From Desulfobacteraceae bacterium (GTDB lineage: Bacteria; Desulfobacterota; Desulfobacteria; Desulfobacterales; JACKCP01), in assembly GCA_020633955.1 (NCBI GenBank), contig JACKCP010000012.1:1-64000 (forward strand): DNA of 64,000 nt, read 5' to 3'. Under the pieces are notes generated by a model that was not told the origin of the DNA, ran no database searches, and worked only from the letters and a program-made list of their open reading frames with translations. How positions within the stretch are numbered: the first letter of the stretch is position 1; the number at the start of each line of letters is the position of its first letter. Of the stretch, positions 16,185-24,665 are shown one piece after another. Made by a program: the position numbers and the translations under genes.

Positions 16185-17807
16185 TCAGAATTTCCAGATA
16201 AGTTCTGCTGCAAGTCTCATTGCTGTATCATCTGCTTTTGCACCAAGTGCTTCTGTTACATCTTCAATAACTTCGCCTGGAAACAAAAATGCTGCCTGTC
16301 CCTGGATGAATGTATGCTTTGAAAGAACAAGTGTCACAAGGTTGTCCCATTCTGTTCCTGCATATCCTGAATCAACTTTTTTCTGGCTTCCAGGTACAAC
16401 AAAATTTTTGACCATTATGTCTTCATTCCACCAGAAACTGTTTATGTTTGATTTAAAACTTAAGGTTGGTTTTGGTGAAGCACTTATGCCAAGAGAAGTC
16501 ATCAGCATGCCGGGATTGTCTCCTCTTCCTGCTCCAAGTGCACCAAAAGCAGGCTGGCCTCCTGTGTATACAGGCGTTCCGTTTCCGTGCATTTCAGGTA
16601 TAAATCCATAAATTGTCGATCCAAATACCATGTTTGTATCCGCAAGAATTGTATGCTCGCCCCCAAAGATTCCTGAAAATCTCTGAACATTATTAATTCC
16701 GTTGTAGCCTTCAAGCTTTCCGTCGTTTGGATTATCATCACCCGATGTATATATAAAACCTGCATGGGGAGTCAGTTTAATTCCAAAATCAAGATTAAGT
16801 GCAATATCTCCTGAAAGAGCATAGGCATTTATATCATAGTCCTTATGGAGTTTGCCGTTGTAATCTGTAAGATTTGCGCCTTTTGCTTCTCCAAGCTGAT
16901 AAACTGCTTCTCCAAAGAGTTTGATTTTTCCAAATGTTCCGTTATAGTACATTCCAAGATGATGGGAGTCTGTTTTTGGAGCAGCATTAATGCCTGTTTT
17001 AGTCAGGGCTCCGTAAAGATCCTTTGAGGTAATATTTCTTATTCTGTCAAGTCCGTAAAAGAACTGAAATTTCTGCTCTTTTGAAGGGTTCAGGGTAATG
17101 TAGCCTGCCATGAGGGTTCTGTCTGAATCTTCTGTGTCCTTCAGCGTTGTAAAAGATGTCTGGAAATTGCTTTCATCAAGCTTGAAATAACCGAAATTCC
17201 AGTTCAGTTTCTGATCTCCTCCTGTAATCCATAATCCGGGGTTGTCGTCGGCATAAACAAGACCGGCTGCATAACCATGGTCAAGTCCCCAGATATCCCA
17301 GCCCGCATGAAGTCTCATGTTTAATGGAAGCGCCATTGTCACATGAAGTCTTTCCAGGCCGTAGTCACTGTGGTCATCGGTTTTTCCTCCCCTTTCATCA
17401 ACAGATGCAGTATCAAGGGGGCGGTCAAATTCAAGTGCTGCAAAAAAACTCCATTTTTCATCTTCGGGAACAGCATTGAATGTAAGCCTTGTTTCAGTTC
17501 TTATATATTCGTTATTAATCCAGCCCGATTCATTTACATGGTTTTTAAAGAATGATGAGTTGAGTGCTCCTCCAAGATAGCCGCCTTTTGCCTTGTCTGC
17601 CATTCCAAAATCCCAGTCTGTTTCTGAAGTGGGAATTATTCTTGCATGGCCTCCAAAACTCATCATAATGTTATTGTTTGTCTTAACGCTTACAGCCGCA
17701 TCTCTGTTGAGGCTTAAGTCCAGTATGTCCCTTTCCGCAGCCTTTGCCAGAGCATTGGTTCCAAGCAGCAGTGAAAATGCAAGTAAACCAGTAATAAATT
17801 TTTTCAT
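16185..17807 (-). CDS. Outer-membrane beta-barrel, porin or alginate-export-like
   Basis: 540 residues. The signal peptide MKKFITGLLAFSLLLGTNA is cleaved near residue 23. The mature protein alternates polar and hydrophobic residues with many aromatic girdle residues. It contains barrel phrases such as YIRTETRLTFNAVPEDEKWSFF near residue 105 and ends in AAELIWKF, with a terminal Phe typical of outer-membrane insertion. The layout (an early RTETRLTF strand and many Gly/Asp turns) recalls alginate-export-type or carbohydrate porins, but the substrate is not readable. TTTCTCC upstream of the start is the Shine-Dalgarno site on the minus strand. It is divergent from the sigma-54 activator, with a 290-bp promoter region holding no other gene. 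Confidence 0.75.
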   Translation of the reverse strand: MKKFITGLLAFSLLLGTNALAKAAERDILDLSLNRDAAVSVKTNNNIMMSFGGHARIIPTSETDWDFGMADKAKGGYLGGALNSSFFKNHVNESGWINNEYIRTETRLTFNAVPEDEKWSFFAALEFDRPLDTASVDERGGKTDDHSDYGLERLHVTMALPLNMRLHAGWDIWGLDHGYAAGLVYADDNPGLWITGGDQKLNWNFGYFKLDESNFQTSFTTLKDTEDSDRTLMAGYITLNPSKEQKFQFFYGLDRIRNITSKDLYGALTKTGINAAPKTDSHHLGMYYNGTFGKIKLFGEAVYQLGEAKGANLTDYNGKLHKDYDINAYALSGDIALNLDFGIKLTPHAGFIYTSGDDNPNDGKLEGYNGINNVQRFSGIFGGEHTILADTNMVFGSTIYGFIPEMHGNGTPVYTGGQPAFGALGAGRGDNPGMLMTSLGISASPKPTLSFKSNINSFWWNEDIMVKNFVVPGSQKKVDSGYAGTEWDNLVTLVLSKHTFIQGQAAFLFPGEVIEDVTEALGAKADDTAMRLAAELIWKF

Positions 17808-18097
17808 AGTTTCTCCTCTTTTTTCATTGTGGCAGAATAAATATTTATTTTTTTGAATTAAAACCTGTGTTTTATTGCAAAAGAGTCTTACTAAGACAAG
17901 ACAAAAACATGGTTCACAGAAGGTTCTTTTATTTGTGATATCTGGATAAAAATTATTTTATAAAAATTGAAAAAGGATAATTTTAATTTTTAAACATTGT
18001 TTTTTCCAGGATACCAAATTATTATTCCACAAAAAAATTGTCTGTTTTTTTATTGGATACAAGTAACAAAAAAAACAATGTCAGTTATGAGGTCATA

Positions 18098-20239
18098 ATG
18101 TCTAAGTTTTATAGCAGTTTTTTAATCCCTTTATCAAGTTTTTTTAGTCTGGCTGCAAATAGTAAAAATTTGTTTGAATTTCTTGAAGGCTTTTTTGAAA
18201 TAACCGGGCTTGAATTTTTTGATATTGCCTTTTTAAATGAAAATGGAGAAGTGGAGTATTTTAAAAATCGTTATATCCATATTCCAGGTGTTAAAGATGA
18301 AGTAAAAAAAGATTTTGAATATTTTTCTGTGAAAAAAGGCGGCTGTTTAAATTTTATTAAAGTAAGAACTAAAAATATTGATACCTTGCTGTATTGTATT
18401 TTCAGTTCTGATAATCAGTTTAGTAAAGAAGAGGCACGGTTTGCAGTTGATTTTCTTGAAAAAATCTGTCTGCTTTATTTTCAGGTTCAGTCAGGAGTCT
18501 GCGATCCTGAAAAGTTTGAGGAGCTTGCATTAAATGAGGAAATGTACAGAAGCGTTTTTGAAAATACAGGTACAGGAACAATCATAATTGATTATGAAAT
18601 GCTCATTTTATATGCAAATCAAAAATTCTGCCAGCTGACCGGTTTTAAAAAGGAAGAGCTGGAAAACAAGATGAAATGGTCTACTTTTGTTTACAAGGAT
18701 GATGTGGGCAAAATGCAGAGCTATCATTACGGAAGAAGAAAGAAAAACAACAACATTCCTGAAGAATATGAGTGCAGGGTAATAGATAAGGAAGGCAATC
18801 TCAAATATATTTACATGAAAGTCGGGATGATACCGGGAACAGATAAAAGCATTGCTTCCTTCATGGATATTACAAACAGAAAGGAAGCTGAAATAAAGCT
18901 TAAGGAAAGCAAATCCCAGCTTTCTGTTATACTGGAAAATTTTGAAGGTCTTATTTATATTGTAAATGAAAATCATGAAATTGAATTTATGAATAAGGCA
19001 CTTGAAAAACGAGGCGAGATAAGTGATGCAGGCAAGTGCTTTAACTTTCTCCATGGTTTTGAATCCCCATGTCCCTGGTGTTCAATAGATAAAGTATTTA
19101 AGGGTGAAATAGTAAAGGAAGAGATTTTCAGTCCCTATGATAATAAATGGTACTCATCTGTTACATCTCCTCTTTTGACTCCCTTTGATAAAATTTCCAG
19201 GGCACAGACCATTTTGATTGATATTACTGAGAGAAAGTTCCATGAAGCCCTTTTAAAGGAAAACGCTGAAAATCTTAAAAATGAAAATATAAAATTAAAA
19301 TCTTCCATGCGTGAAAGATACCGTCTTGGCAATATAATCGGAAAAAGCTCAAAAATGCAGAATGTTTATGAGCTTATTTTAAAGGCTTCCGAGTCAAGTG
19401 CCCATGTAATAATATATGGAGAATCCGGAACAGGAAAGGAACTTGTTGCCGGTGAAATTCACAGGCTCAGTAAAAGAAACAGGGAAAATTTTGTACCTGT
19501 AAACTGTGGTGCAATTTCAGAAAAACTCATTGAAAGTGAATTTTTCGGATATAAAAAAGGAGCTTTTACAGGAGCTGATTCAGATAAAAAGGGTTTTCTT
19601 GATCAGGCTGACAGGGGAACTCTTTTTCTTGATGAAATTGGCGAAATTGGTCTTAACATGCAGGTCAAGCTTTTGCGTGCCATTGACGGTGCAGGCTATA
19701 CTCCTGTTGGCGGAACAGAGGTTAAAATTCCTGATCTCAGGATAATTGCCGCCACAAACAGGGATTTAAAGGAACTTGTAAAGGAAAGGAATATGAGGGA
19801 GGATTTTTTTTACAGGATTCATGTTATTCCCATAAGACTTCCTGCTTTACGTGAAAGGCTTGATGATATTCCTCTTTTGACAGATCATTTTATATCTTCC
19901 CTTAAAATGGATAAAAAACCTGTAATAACAGGCCGCCTCCTTGATTCATTTCAGAAATATGACTGGCCCGGAAATATCAGGGAGCTTCAGAATATCATAA
20001 ACAGGTATGCTGCAATTGGTGATCCCGGCGTTTTAAAGGGGTTTCACACTCTTGGCAGTGAGGAGACCGAAAAAATTGATTTTTCCAAAAATCTGTCTGA
20101 AATAATAGCAGACTATGAGCAGAAAGTAATTCTCAAGGCTTTGGAAAAAAACAGGTGGCAGAGAATTAAGACAGCAGAATTTCTTGGAATCCACAGAAAA
20201 ACCCTTTTCGAGAAAATAAAAAAATACGGGATAGAGTAG
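18098..20239 (+). CDS. Sigma-54-dependent activator with PAS sensor domains
   Basis: 713 residues from ATG 18098 (GAGG 5 nt upstream); a TTG 60 bp earlier is less likely. The N-terminal ~150 residues are GAF-like. A PAS domain follows (about 155-270, with YRSVFENTGTGTIIIDYEM), and then a second PAS containing a CPWC motif (near 330). The AAA+ domain has Walker A GESGTGKE, GAFTGA (contact with sigma-54) and LFLDEIGEI (Walker B). A Fis-type helix-turn-helix ends the protein (RIKTAEFLGIHRKTLFEKIKKYGI). There is no receiver domain, so it senses ligands or redox state directly. It lies just upstream of a sigma-54 promoter at 20440 and almost surely activates the CoA-transferase operon. Confidence 0.9.
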   Translation: MSKFYSSFLIPLSSFFSLAANSKNLFEFLEGFFEITGLEFFDIAFLNENGEVEYFKNRYIHIPGVKDEVKKDFEYFSVKKGGCLNFIKVRTKNIDTLLYCIFSSDNQFSKEEARFAVDFLEKICLLYFQVQSGVCDPEKFEELALNEEMYRSVFENTGTGTIIIDYEMLILYANQKFCQLTGFKKEELENKMKWSTFVYKDDVGKMQSYHYGRRKKNNNIPEEYECRVIDKEGNLKYIYMKVGMIPGTDKSIASFMDITNRKEAEIKLKESKSQLSVILENFEGLIYIVNENHEIEFMNKALEKRGEISDAGKCFNFLHGFESPCPWCSIDKVFKGEIVKEEIFSPYDNKWYSSVTSPLLTPFDKISRAQTILIDITERKFHEALLKENAENLKNENIKLKSSMRERYRLGNIIGKSSKMQNVYELILKASESSAHVIIYGESGTGKELVAGEIHRLSKRNRENFVPVNCGAISEKLIESEFFGYKKGAFTGADSDKKGFLDQADRGTLFLDEIGEIGLNMQVKLLRAIDGAGYTPVGGTEVKIPDLRIIAATNRDLKELVKERNMREDFFYRIHVIPIRLPALRERLDDIPLLTDHFISSLKMDKKPVITGRLLDSFQKYDWPGNIRELQNIINRYAAIGDPGVLKGFHTLGSEETEKIDFSKNLSEIIADYEQKVILKALEKNRWQRIKTAEFLGIHRKTLFEKIKKYGIE

Positions 20240-20336
20240 TTTGTGTTTGAATAGTGTTATTGTGTAACTTTTTTACCACGCTATTTTTTAGATATTGTAT
20301 TTATTTGGTTAAGAGGGTGTTGTATTTTGTTTGTGT

Positions 20337-20358
20337 GGCAGTATGGTTACATACTGCC
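20337..20358 (+). promoter_or_regulatory. Palindromic upstream activator site
   Basis: GGCAGTATG and CATACTGCC form a perfect 9-bp inverted repeat separated by GTTA. It lies about 80 bp upstream of the -24/-12 promoter, the usual place for an enhancer of a sigma-54 activator, and 98 bp after the activator gene that ends in a Fis-type DNA-binding domain. It is the best candidate for that protein's binding site. Confidence 0.7.
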
Positions 20359-20439
20359 TGTTTTTTTATATCTCCCCATGTTTTATTAAAAATCAGTATT
20401 AACAGATGTTTGTGCGCTTTATGTTATAAACGCTGTTTG

Positions 20440-20455
20440 TGGCACAGATCGTGCT
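20440..20455 (+). promoter_or_regulatory. Sigma-54 (-24/-12) promoter
   Basis: TGGCACAGATCGTGCT aligns with the consensus TGGCAC-N5-TTGCW, with correct spacing between the GG and GC dinucleotides and one mismatch in the -12 box. It lies 46 bp upstream of the CoA-transferase start. The upstream neighbour is a sigma-54 activator. Confidence 0.82.
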
Positions 20456-20500
20456 TTTCTTCCTTCAGGAGATTAAACTTATTATGCTGGAGGAGAGATC

Positions 20501-21868
20501 ATGGATCATCGCAAAAATTATTTGAGCAAAAAAATAGATGCTGCTGAAGCAGCAGCTTTAGTAAAATCAGGAGACTGGGTAGATTATGGTGCTTTTTGTG
20601 CAGCACCGGTAACAATTGACAAGTTCCTTGCCAAAAGAGCAGGCGAAATTTCAGATGTTAAAATAAGGGCTCTTGCTTTTCCCGGAGTTGCAGCTGTTTC
20701 ATCCAGAGAAGATAAGAGCAGCAGTTTTATTTACAATAACTGGCACTTCAGCGGCGGAGACAGAAAATGTCATGACAGCGGTAACTGCCACTTTATACCT
20801 TTTGTATATCATGAAGGCCCCAGTCATTATTATGAAAAAAACATAAAAAACAATGTCTGTATTCTTGCTGCATCTCCCATGGATAAGTTTGGTAATTTTA
20901 ATTTTGGTATTGCAAACTCATTCCAGAGGGCAATGATTGACAGTGCAGATATTGTCATAGTTGAAGTCAATGAAAATATTCCTGTATGTCTTGGAGGTGC
21001 AGGAGAATTTATCCATATTTCAGAAGTTGATTATGTTGTTGAATCAGATAATCCTCGTCTTTTGACCCTTCCCGAGCCTAAAATATCCGAAACTGATAAA
21101 AAAATAGCAGAAATTATTGTAAACACAATGGAAGACGGTTCATGTATTCAGCTTGGAATAGGCGGAATGCCAAATGCTGTTGGTAAACTTATTGCTCAGT
21201 CGAATCTAAAGGATCTTGGTGTGCATACAGAAATGTTTGCAGATGCATATCTTGACATGTATAAGGCCGGAAAACTTACAAACACCAGAAAATTCAAAAA
21301 CAAGGGAAAATCGGTATATACTTTTGCCCTTGGAAGTCAGGAACTTTATGATTTCCTTCACTTAAATCCGGAATGTGCAAGCTACCCTGTTGATTATACA
21401 AATAATCTTGCTGCAATTTCAGCAAATGACAAAATGATATCAATCAACAATGCAATTGAAGTTGACCTTTATGGCCAGGTTTCTTCAGAATCTTCAGGTT
21501 TCAGACACATTACAGGAACTGGGGGACAATTTGACTTTGCATATGGGGCATATCATTCAAAGGGTGGAAAATCATTTATCTGCCTTACCTCAACAGTAAC
21601 TGACAGGCACGGAAAAGTTAAATCAAGAATCAAGCCTGTTTTTTCTCCCGGAACAATTACAACACTTCCAAGAAGTATAACAAACTATGTTGTTACTGAA
21701 TTTGGGATGGTCAATCTTAAAGGCAAATCAACATGGGAAAGGGCAGAAGCCTTGATAAGCATAGCTCATCCAGATTTCAGAGAAGAACTTATTAAAGAGG
21801 CCGAAAAGATGAATATCTGGGTTAAAAGGCCATATTGCACAGTAAATGTTGATACATCAGCTGCATGA
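20501..21868 (+). CDS. Acetyl-CoA hydrolase / CoA-transferase (butyryl-CoA:acetate type)
   Basis: 455 residues, typical of the cat1/4-hydroxybutyrate and butyryl-CoA:acetate CoA-transferase family. The catalytic Glu lies in VHTEM (Glu244), after the glycine-rich GIGGMPNA (219-226). A later SSESSGFRHITGTGGQFDF block (about 328-346) forms the CoA pocket. It exchanges CoA between acetate and an acyl-CoA, activating or releasing short-chain acids in the cytoplasm. First gene of a fatty-acid operon with acyl-CoA dehydrogenase and thiolase, preceded by a good Shine-Dalgarno (GGAGGAGAG) and a sigma-54 promoter. The exact acyl donor cannot be decided from the sequence. Confidence 0.88.
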   Translation: MDHRKNYLSKKIDAAEAAALVKSGDWVDYGAFCAAPVTIDKFLAKRAGEISDVKIRALAFPGVAAVSSREDKSSSFIYNNWHFSGGDRKCHDSGNCHFIPFVYHEGPSHYYEKNIKNNVCILAASPMDKFGNFNFGIANSFQRAMIDSADIVIVEVNENIPVCLGGAGEFIHISEVDYVVESDNPRLLTLPEPKISETDKKIAEIIVNTMEDGSCIQLGIGGMPNAVGKLIAQSNLKDLGVHTEMFADAYLDMYKAGKLTNTRKFKNKGKSVYTFALGSQELYDFLHLNPECASYPVDYTNNLAAISANDKMISINNAIEVDLYGQVSSESSGFRHITGTGGQFDFAYGAYHSKGGKSFICLTSTVTDRHGKVKSRIKPVFSPGTITTLPRSITNYVVTEFGMVNLKGKSTWERAEALISIAHPDFREELIKEAEKMNIWVKRPYCTVNVDTSAA

Positions 21869-21907
21869 AGATCATGATCAGCTTCATATAGCTTTATAAA
21901 ATTTGAA

Positions 21908-22061
21908 ACAGGGAAAAGAAAAAGACAGTTTATTGCAAGAACGGATGCTGGATTTTTTCTGAGCAGGTTTGAGTAGATAAATATTTCTACTGTCTCGAGG
22001 CTCAGCGGGAATGAGATTCAGAAAGAATGCAGCAGCCGTTCCAATTTAAACTGCACAGTTA
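21908..22061 (-). repeat. R2 element, copy d, inverted, inside the CoA operon
   Basis: Reads in the opposite orientation: AACGGATGCTGGATTTTTTC, a diverged central hairpin, then GATTCAGAAAGAATGCAGCA and GCCGTTCCAATTTAAACTG. The copy is old, with both terminal repeats altered. It separates the CoA-transferase from the acyl-CoA dehydrogenase, so its hairpins may modulate expression between the two genes. Confidence 0.7.
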
Positions 22062-22092
22062 AGAAAAAACTTTATTATGAAAGGAGCCTTAA

Positions 22093-23898
22093 ATGGCACA
22101 GCTGATTGCAGATAAGAAAGACATTGAATTTGTCCTTTTTGAACAATTCAAGACAGAAGAAGAAATTTTATCAAGTGATGTTTTTTCGGAATTCAATAAA
22201 AAAACAGTTGAAATGATAATATCCGAGGCAAGAAAGCTTGCCCTCGATGAAATTCTTCCTCTTCAGAAGCTGAGTGATGCAGGCTGCGTTTTTGATCAGG
22301 GAAAAGTAACTGTTCCAAAGGAATTTCACAAGGTTTACAAAAATTTCTGCGAAGGCGGCTGGCTTTCAATGCCTGACAAGGCTGAATGGGGCGGACAGGG
22401 AATGCCTGAAATAGTATCAAAGGCTGCAAACGAGTTTTTTTATGGAGCATGTAATTCATTCATGCTCTACAATATGCTTACCCACGGTGCTGCAAGACTT
22501 ATTGAATCCTTTGGAACAGAAGAACAGAAAAAACAGTGTCTTGAAAACATGTATTCAGGAAAGTGGTCTGGAACCATGCTTTTGACAGAACCTGAAGCAG
22601 GGTCAGATGTTGGTGCTCTTACAACTTCAGCCAAAAAAAATGCAGACGGAACATATTCCATTTCAGGAAGCAAAATTTTTATTTCCGGCGGTGAGCAGGA
22701 CATGGTTGAAAATATTATTCATCCTGTTCTTGCAAGAATTGAAGGCGCCCCTGAGGGTACAAGGGGAATTTCGCTTTTCTATGTTCCAAAATTCAGAATA
22801 AATCCAGATGGAAGCCTTGGAGAGTTCAACGATGTTGTATGTACAGGAATTGAAGAAAAAATGGGTCTTCACGGAAACTGTACATGTTCTCTTACCCTTG
22901 GAGGAAAAGGCAACTGCATAGGAACCCTTATAGGTGAAGAAAACAAAGGCATGGCTGCAATGTTTCAGATGATGAATGAAGCAAGGCAGATGGTTGGACT
23001 TCAGGGTCATGCAAACGCATCGGCTGCATATATGTATGCACTTGATTATGCAAGACAGAGAAAGCAGACAAAACGAATTCAGGACCCTGCAGGAACAGCT
23101 CCTGCTTCAATTATTGAGCATCCGGATGTGAAAAGACAGCTTCTTCTTATGAAGTCCTATGTGGACGGAATGAGAAGTCTTATTTATTACAACGCCATGT
23201 GCCAGGATAAAAGACATCTTGCAAAGACAAAAGAAGAAAAAGACTACTATTTTGCAATGGAAGAGGTTTTAACTCCAATAATCAAAGGCTATTTCACAGA
23301 CAAGAGTTTTGAGGTCTGTTCCCATGCAATCCAGGTTTACGGAGGATATGGCTACATTGAGGAATATCCTGTTGCACAGCTATTAAGAGATGCAAGAATT
23401 TTCATGATCTATGAGGGAACAAACGGAATTCAGTCAATAGACCTCATAGGAAGAAAACTTGGAATGAAAGACGGAAAGCCTTTCATGAATTTTCTTGAAG
23501 AAATAAGACTTACAGTTGAAGAGGCTTCAAAGATTGACGAGCTTAAGCCAATGTGCGAAGCAATGACAAAATTCCTTGAATATTATGGTGAAACAGCCCT
23601 TGATTTTGCAAGAAAACTCAAAGGCGATGAAGTTTTAAATGCATTTTCATTTTCATTCCCTTTTCTTGAGGCAACAGGAGATCTTTCAATAGCCTGGATG
23701 CTTCTTTCAAGAGCAAAGGCTGCATATCCTTTGATAGGCAAGAAAAAGAAAACTGATCCTTTTTATCTTGGACAGGTCAACACCGCAAGATTCTTTATTA
23801 AAACAATTCTTCCTGTTAGTCTTGGTAAACTTGCATCAATTGAAAACTGCGACAGGGCAGTAACATTGATGGAGGATTCTTTTTACTGGGGAAAATAA
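22093..23898 (+). CDS. Acyl-CoA dehydrogenase, long (DmdC/FadE12-like) type
   Basis: 601 residues, with an N-terminal extension and C-terminal domain like 3-methylmercaptopropionyl-CoA dehydrogenase and related enzymes. FAD- and substrate-binding blocks: TEPEAGSDVGAL (165-176) and IFISGGEQD (195-203). The catalytic base is Glu441 in MIYEGTNGIQ, preceded by YGGYGYIEEYP. It oxidises an acyl-CoA to the enoyl-CoA and passes electrons to electron-transfer flavoprotein. GAAAGGAG precedes the start. The context (CoA-transferase upstream, thiolase downstream) suggests use of short- or branched-chain fatty acids. No enoyl-CoA hydratase or 3-hydroxyacyl-CoA dehydrogenase is encoded nearby. Confidence 0.9.
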   Translation: MAQLIADKKDIEFVLFEQFKTEEEILSSDVFSEFNKKTVEMIISEARKLALDEILPLQKLSDAGCVFDQGKVTVPKEFHKVYKNFCEGGWLSMPDKAEWGGQGMPEIVSKAANEFFYGACNSFMLYNMLTHGAARLIESFGTEEQKKQCLENMYSGKWSGTMLLTEPEAGSDVGALTTSAKKNADGTYSISGSKIFISGGEQDMVENIIHPVLARIEGAPEGTRGISLFYVPKFRINPDGSLGEFNDVVCTGIEEKMGLHGNCTCSLTLGGKGNCIGTLIGEENKGMAAMFQMMNEARQMVGLQGHANASAAYMYALDYARQRKQTKRIQDPAGTAPASIIEHPDVKRQLLLMKSYVDGMRSLIYYNAMCQDKRHLAKTKEEKDYYFAMEEVLTPIIKGYFTDKSFEVCSHAIQVYGGYGYIEEYPVAQLLRDARIFMIYEGTNGIQSIDLIGRKLGMKDGKPFMNFLEEIRLTVEEASKIDELKPMCEAMTKFLEYYGETALDFARKLKGDEVLNAFSFSFPFLEATGDLSIAWMLLSRAKAAYPLIGKKKKTDPFYLGQVNTARFFIKTILPVSLGKLASIENCDRAVTLMEDSFYWGK

Positions 23899-23909
23899 GA
23901 GGTTACTCA

Positions 23910-24638
23910 ATGGAAGACAAGAGAAAAAAGGAAAGAGCAGAGTATGCTATTGATATTATCCATAGAACCGTTATGCATCATTTTCTGTGGTTTTCAGAGG
24001 TAAGACACCAGATGGGAGATGATATTGCATATGAAACTCTTCACAGGGTTTTTGAAAAAAGTCTTGAAATTCAGATGAAGAAAATAGGCCGGGTTCTTGA
24101 TTTTGAAATAAAGGAGGGGATTCCCCTTCCCCTTCTTTCACTTGAAGAGAAAAAAATGGAAAATCTCATTGAGGCACTTTCTTTAAACTGGATTGCAAAT
24201 GACGGAATATGGTTTCAGGATGTAGAATTTGAGCATGGAATGAATGATGCAAAAAGGTGCAACGATTCCTGCTGGTCAAATTTCTCACCCTTTGAGGCAA
24301 GGTCTATTAAAAAACTTTTAGATATTCCTGAACATTCAGGACTAACCGGCCTTGAACAGGCACTTGGATCAAGGCTTTATTCAAATGTAAATATCCAGTC
24401 CGTAGTCTGGGAAAATGAAAACAGTCTGATTTTTCAGATGAACAAATGCTGGGTTCAGGAAAAAAGAAAGGCAAGAGGCCTTGATGATTATCCATGCAAG
24501 TCTGCAGGTCTTGTTGAGTATGCCTATTTTGCAAGGGAAATTGATAAAAGAATTAAAACCGAATGTATTGGATGTCCGCCGGACAATCACCCGGATGACT
24601 GGTATTGTGCATGGCGGTTTTATATAGATGAGCAATAA
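23910..24638 (+). CDS. Conserved Cys-containing cytosolic protein of unknown function (DUF6125-like)
   Basis: 242 residues with no signal or membrane segment. The first third is helical (AEYAIDIIHRTVMHHFLWFSEV). The second half holds conserved-looking Cys in NDSCWSNF, NKCWVQ and DDYPCKS, and the ending ECIGCPPDNHPDDWYCAWRF, a likely metal or Fe-S site with His. I tentatively relate it to proteins annotated as DUF6125 in sulfate reducers, from memory and not from a search. It lies 11 bp after acyl-CoA dehydrogenase and 27 bp before thiolase, so it works in the same acyl-CoA pathway. Confidence 0.65.
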   Translation: MEDKRKKERAEYAIDIIHRTVMHHFLWFSEVRHQMGDDIAYETLHRVFEKSLEIQMKKIGRVLDFEIKEGIPLPLLSLEEKKMENLIEALSLNWIANDGIWFQDVEFEHGMNDAKRCNDSCWSNFSPFEARSIKKLLDIPEHSGLTGLEQALGSRLYSNVNIQSVVWENENSLIFQMNKCWVQEKRKARGLDDYPCKSAGLVEYAYFAREIDKRIKTECIGCPPDNHPDDWYCAWRFYIDEQ

Positions 24639-24665
24639 TGTTTATAAAGAATTAAGGAAAATATT

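Noticed and set aside
17808..18097. Possible second sigma-54 promoter (GTGGCAGAATA) upstream of the porin-like gene
   Set aside because: It lies on the wrong strand for the porin and has no GC element at the needed distance.
20254..20547. Open frame of 97 residues between the sigma-54 activator and the CoA-transferase gene
   Set aside because: It covers the palindrome, the -24/-12 promoter and the start of the next gene. Its residues are Cys/Phe/Leu-rich without a family pattern, so it is chance.
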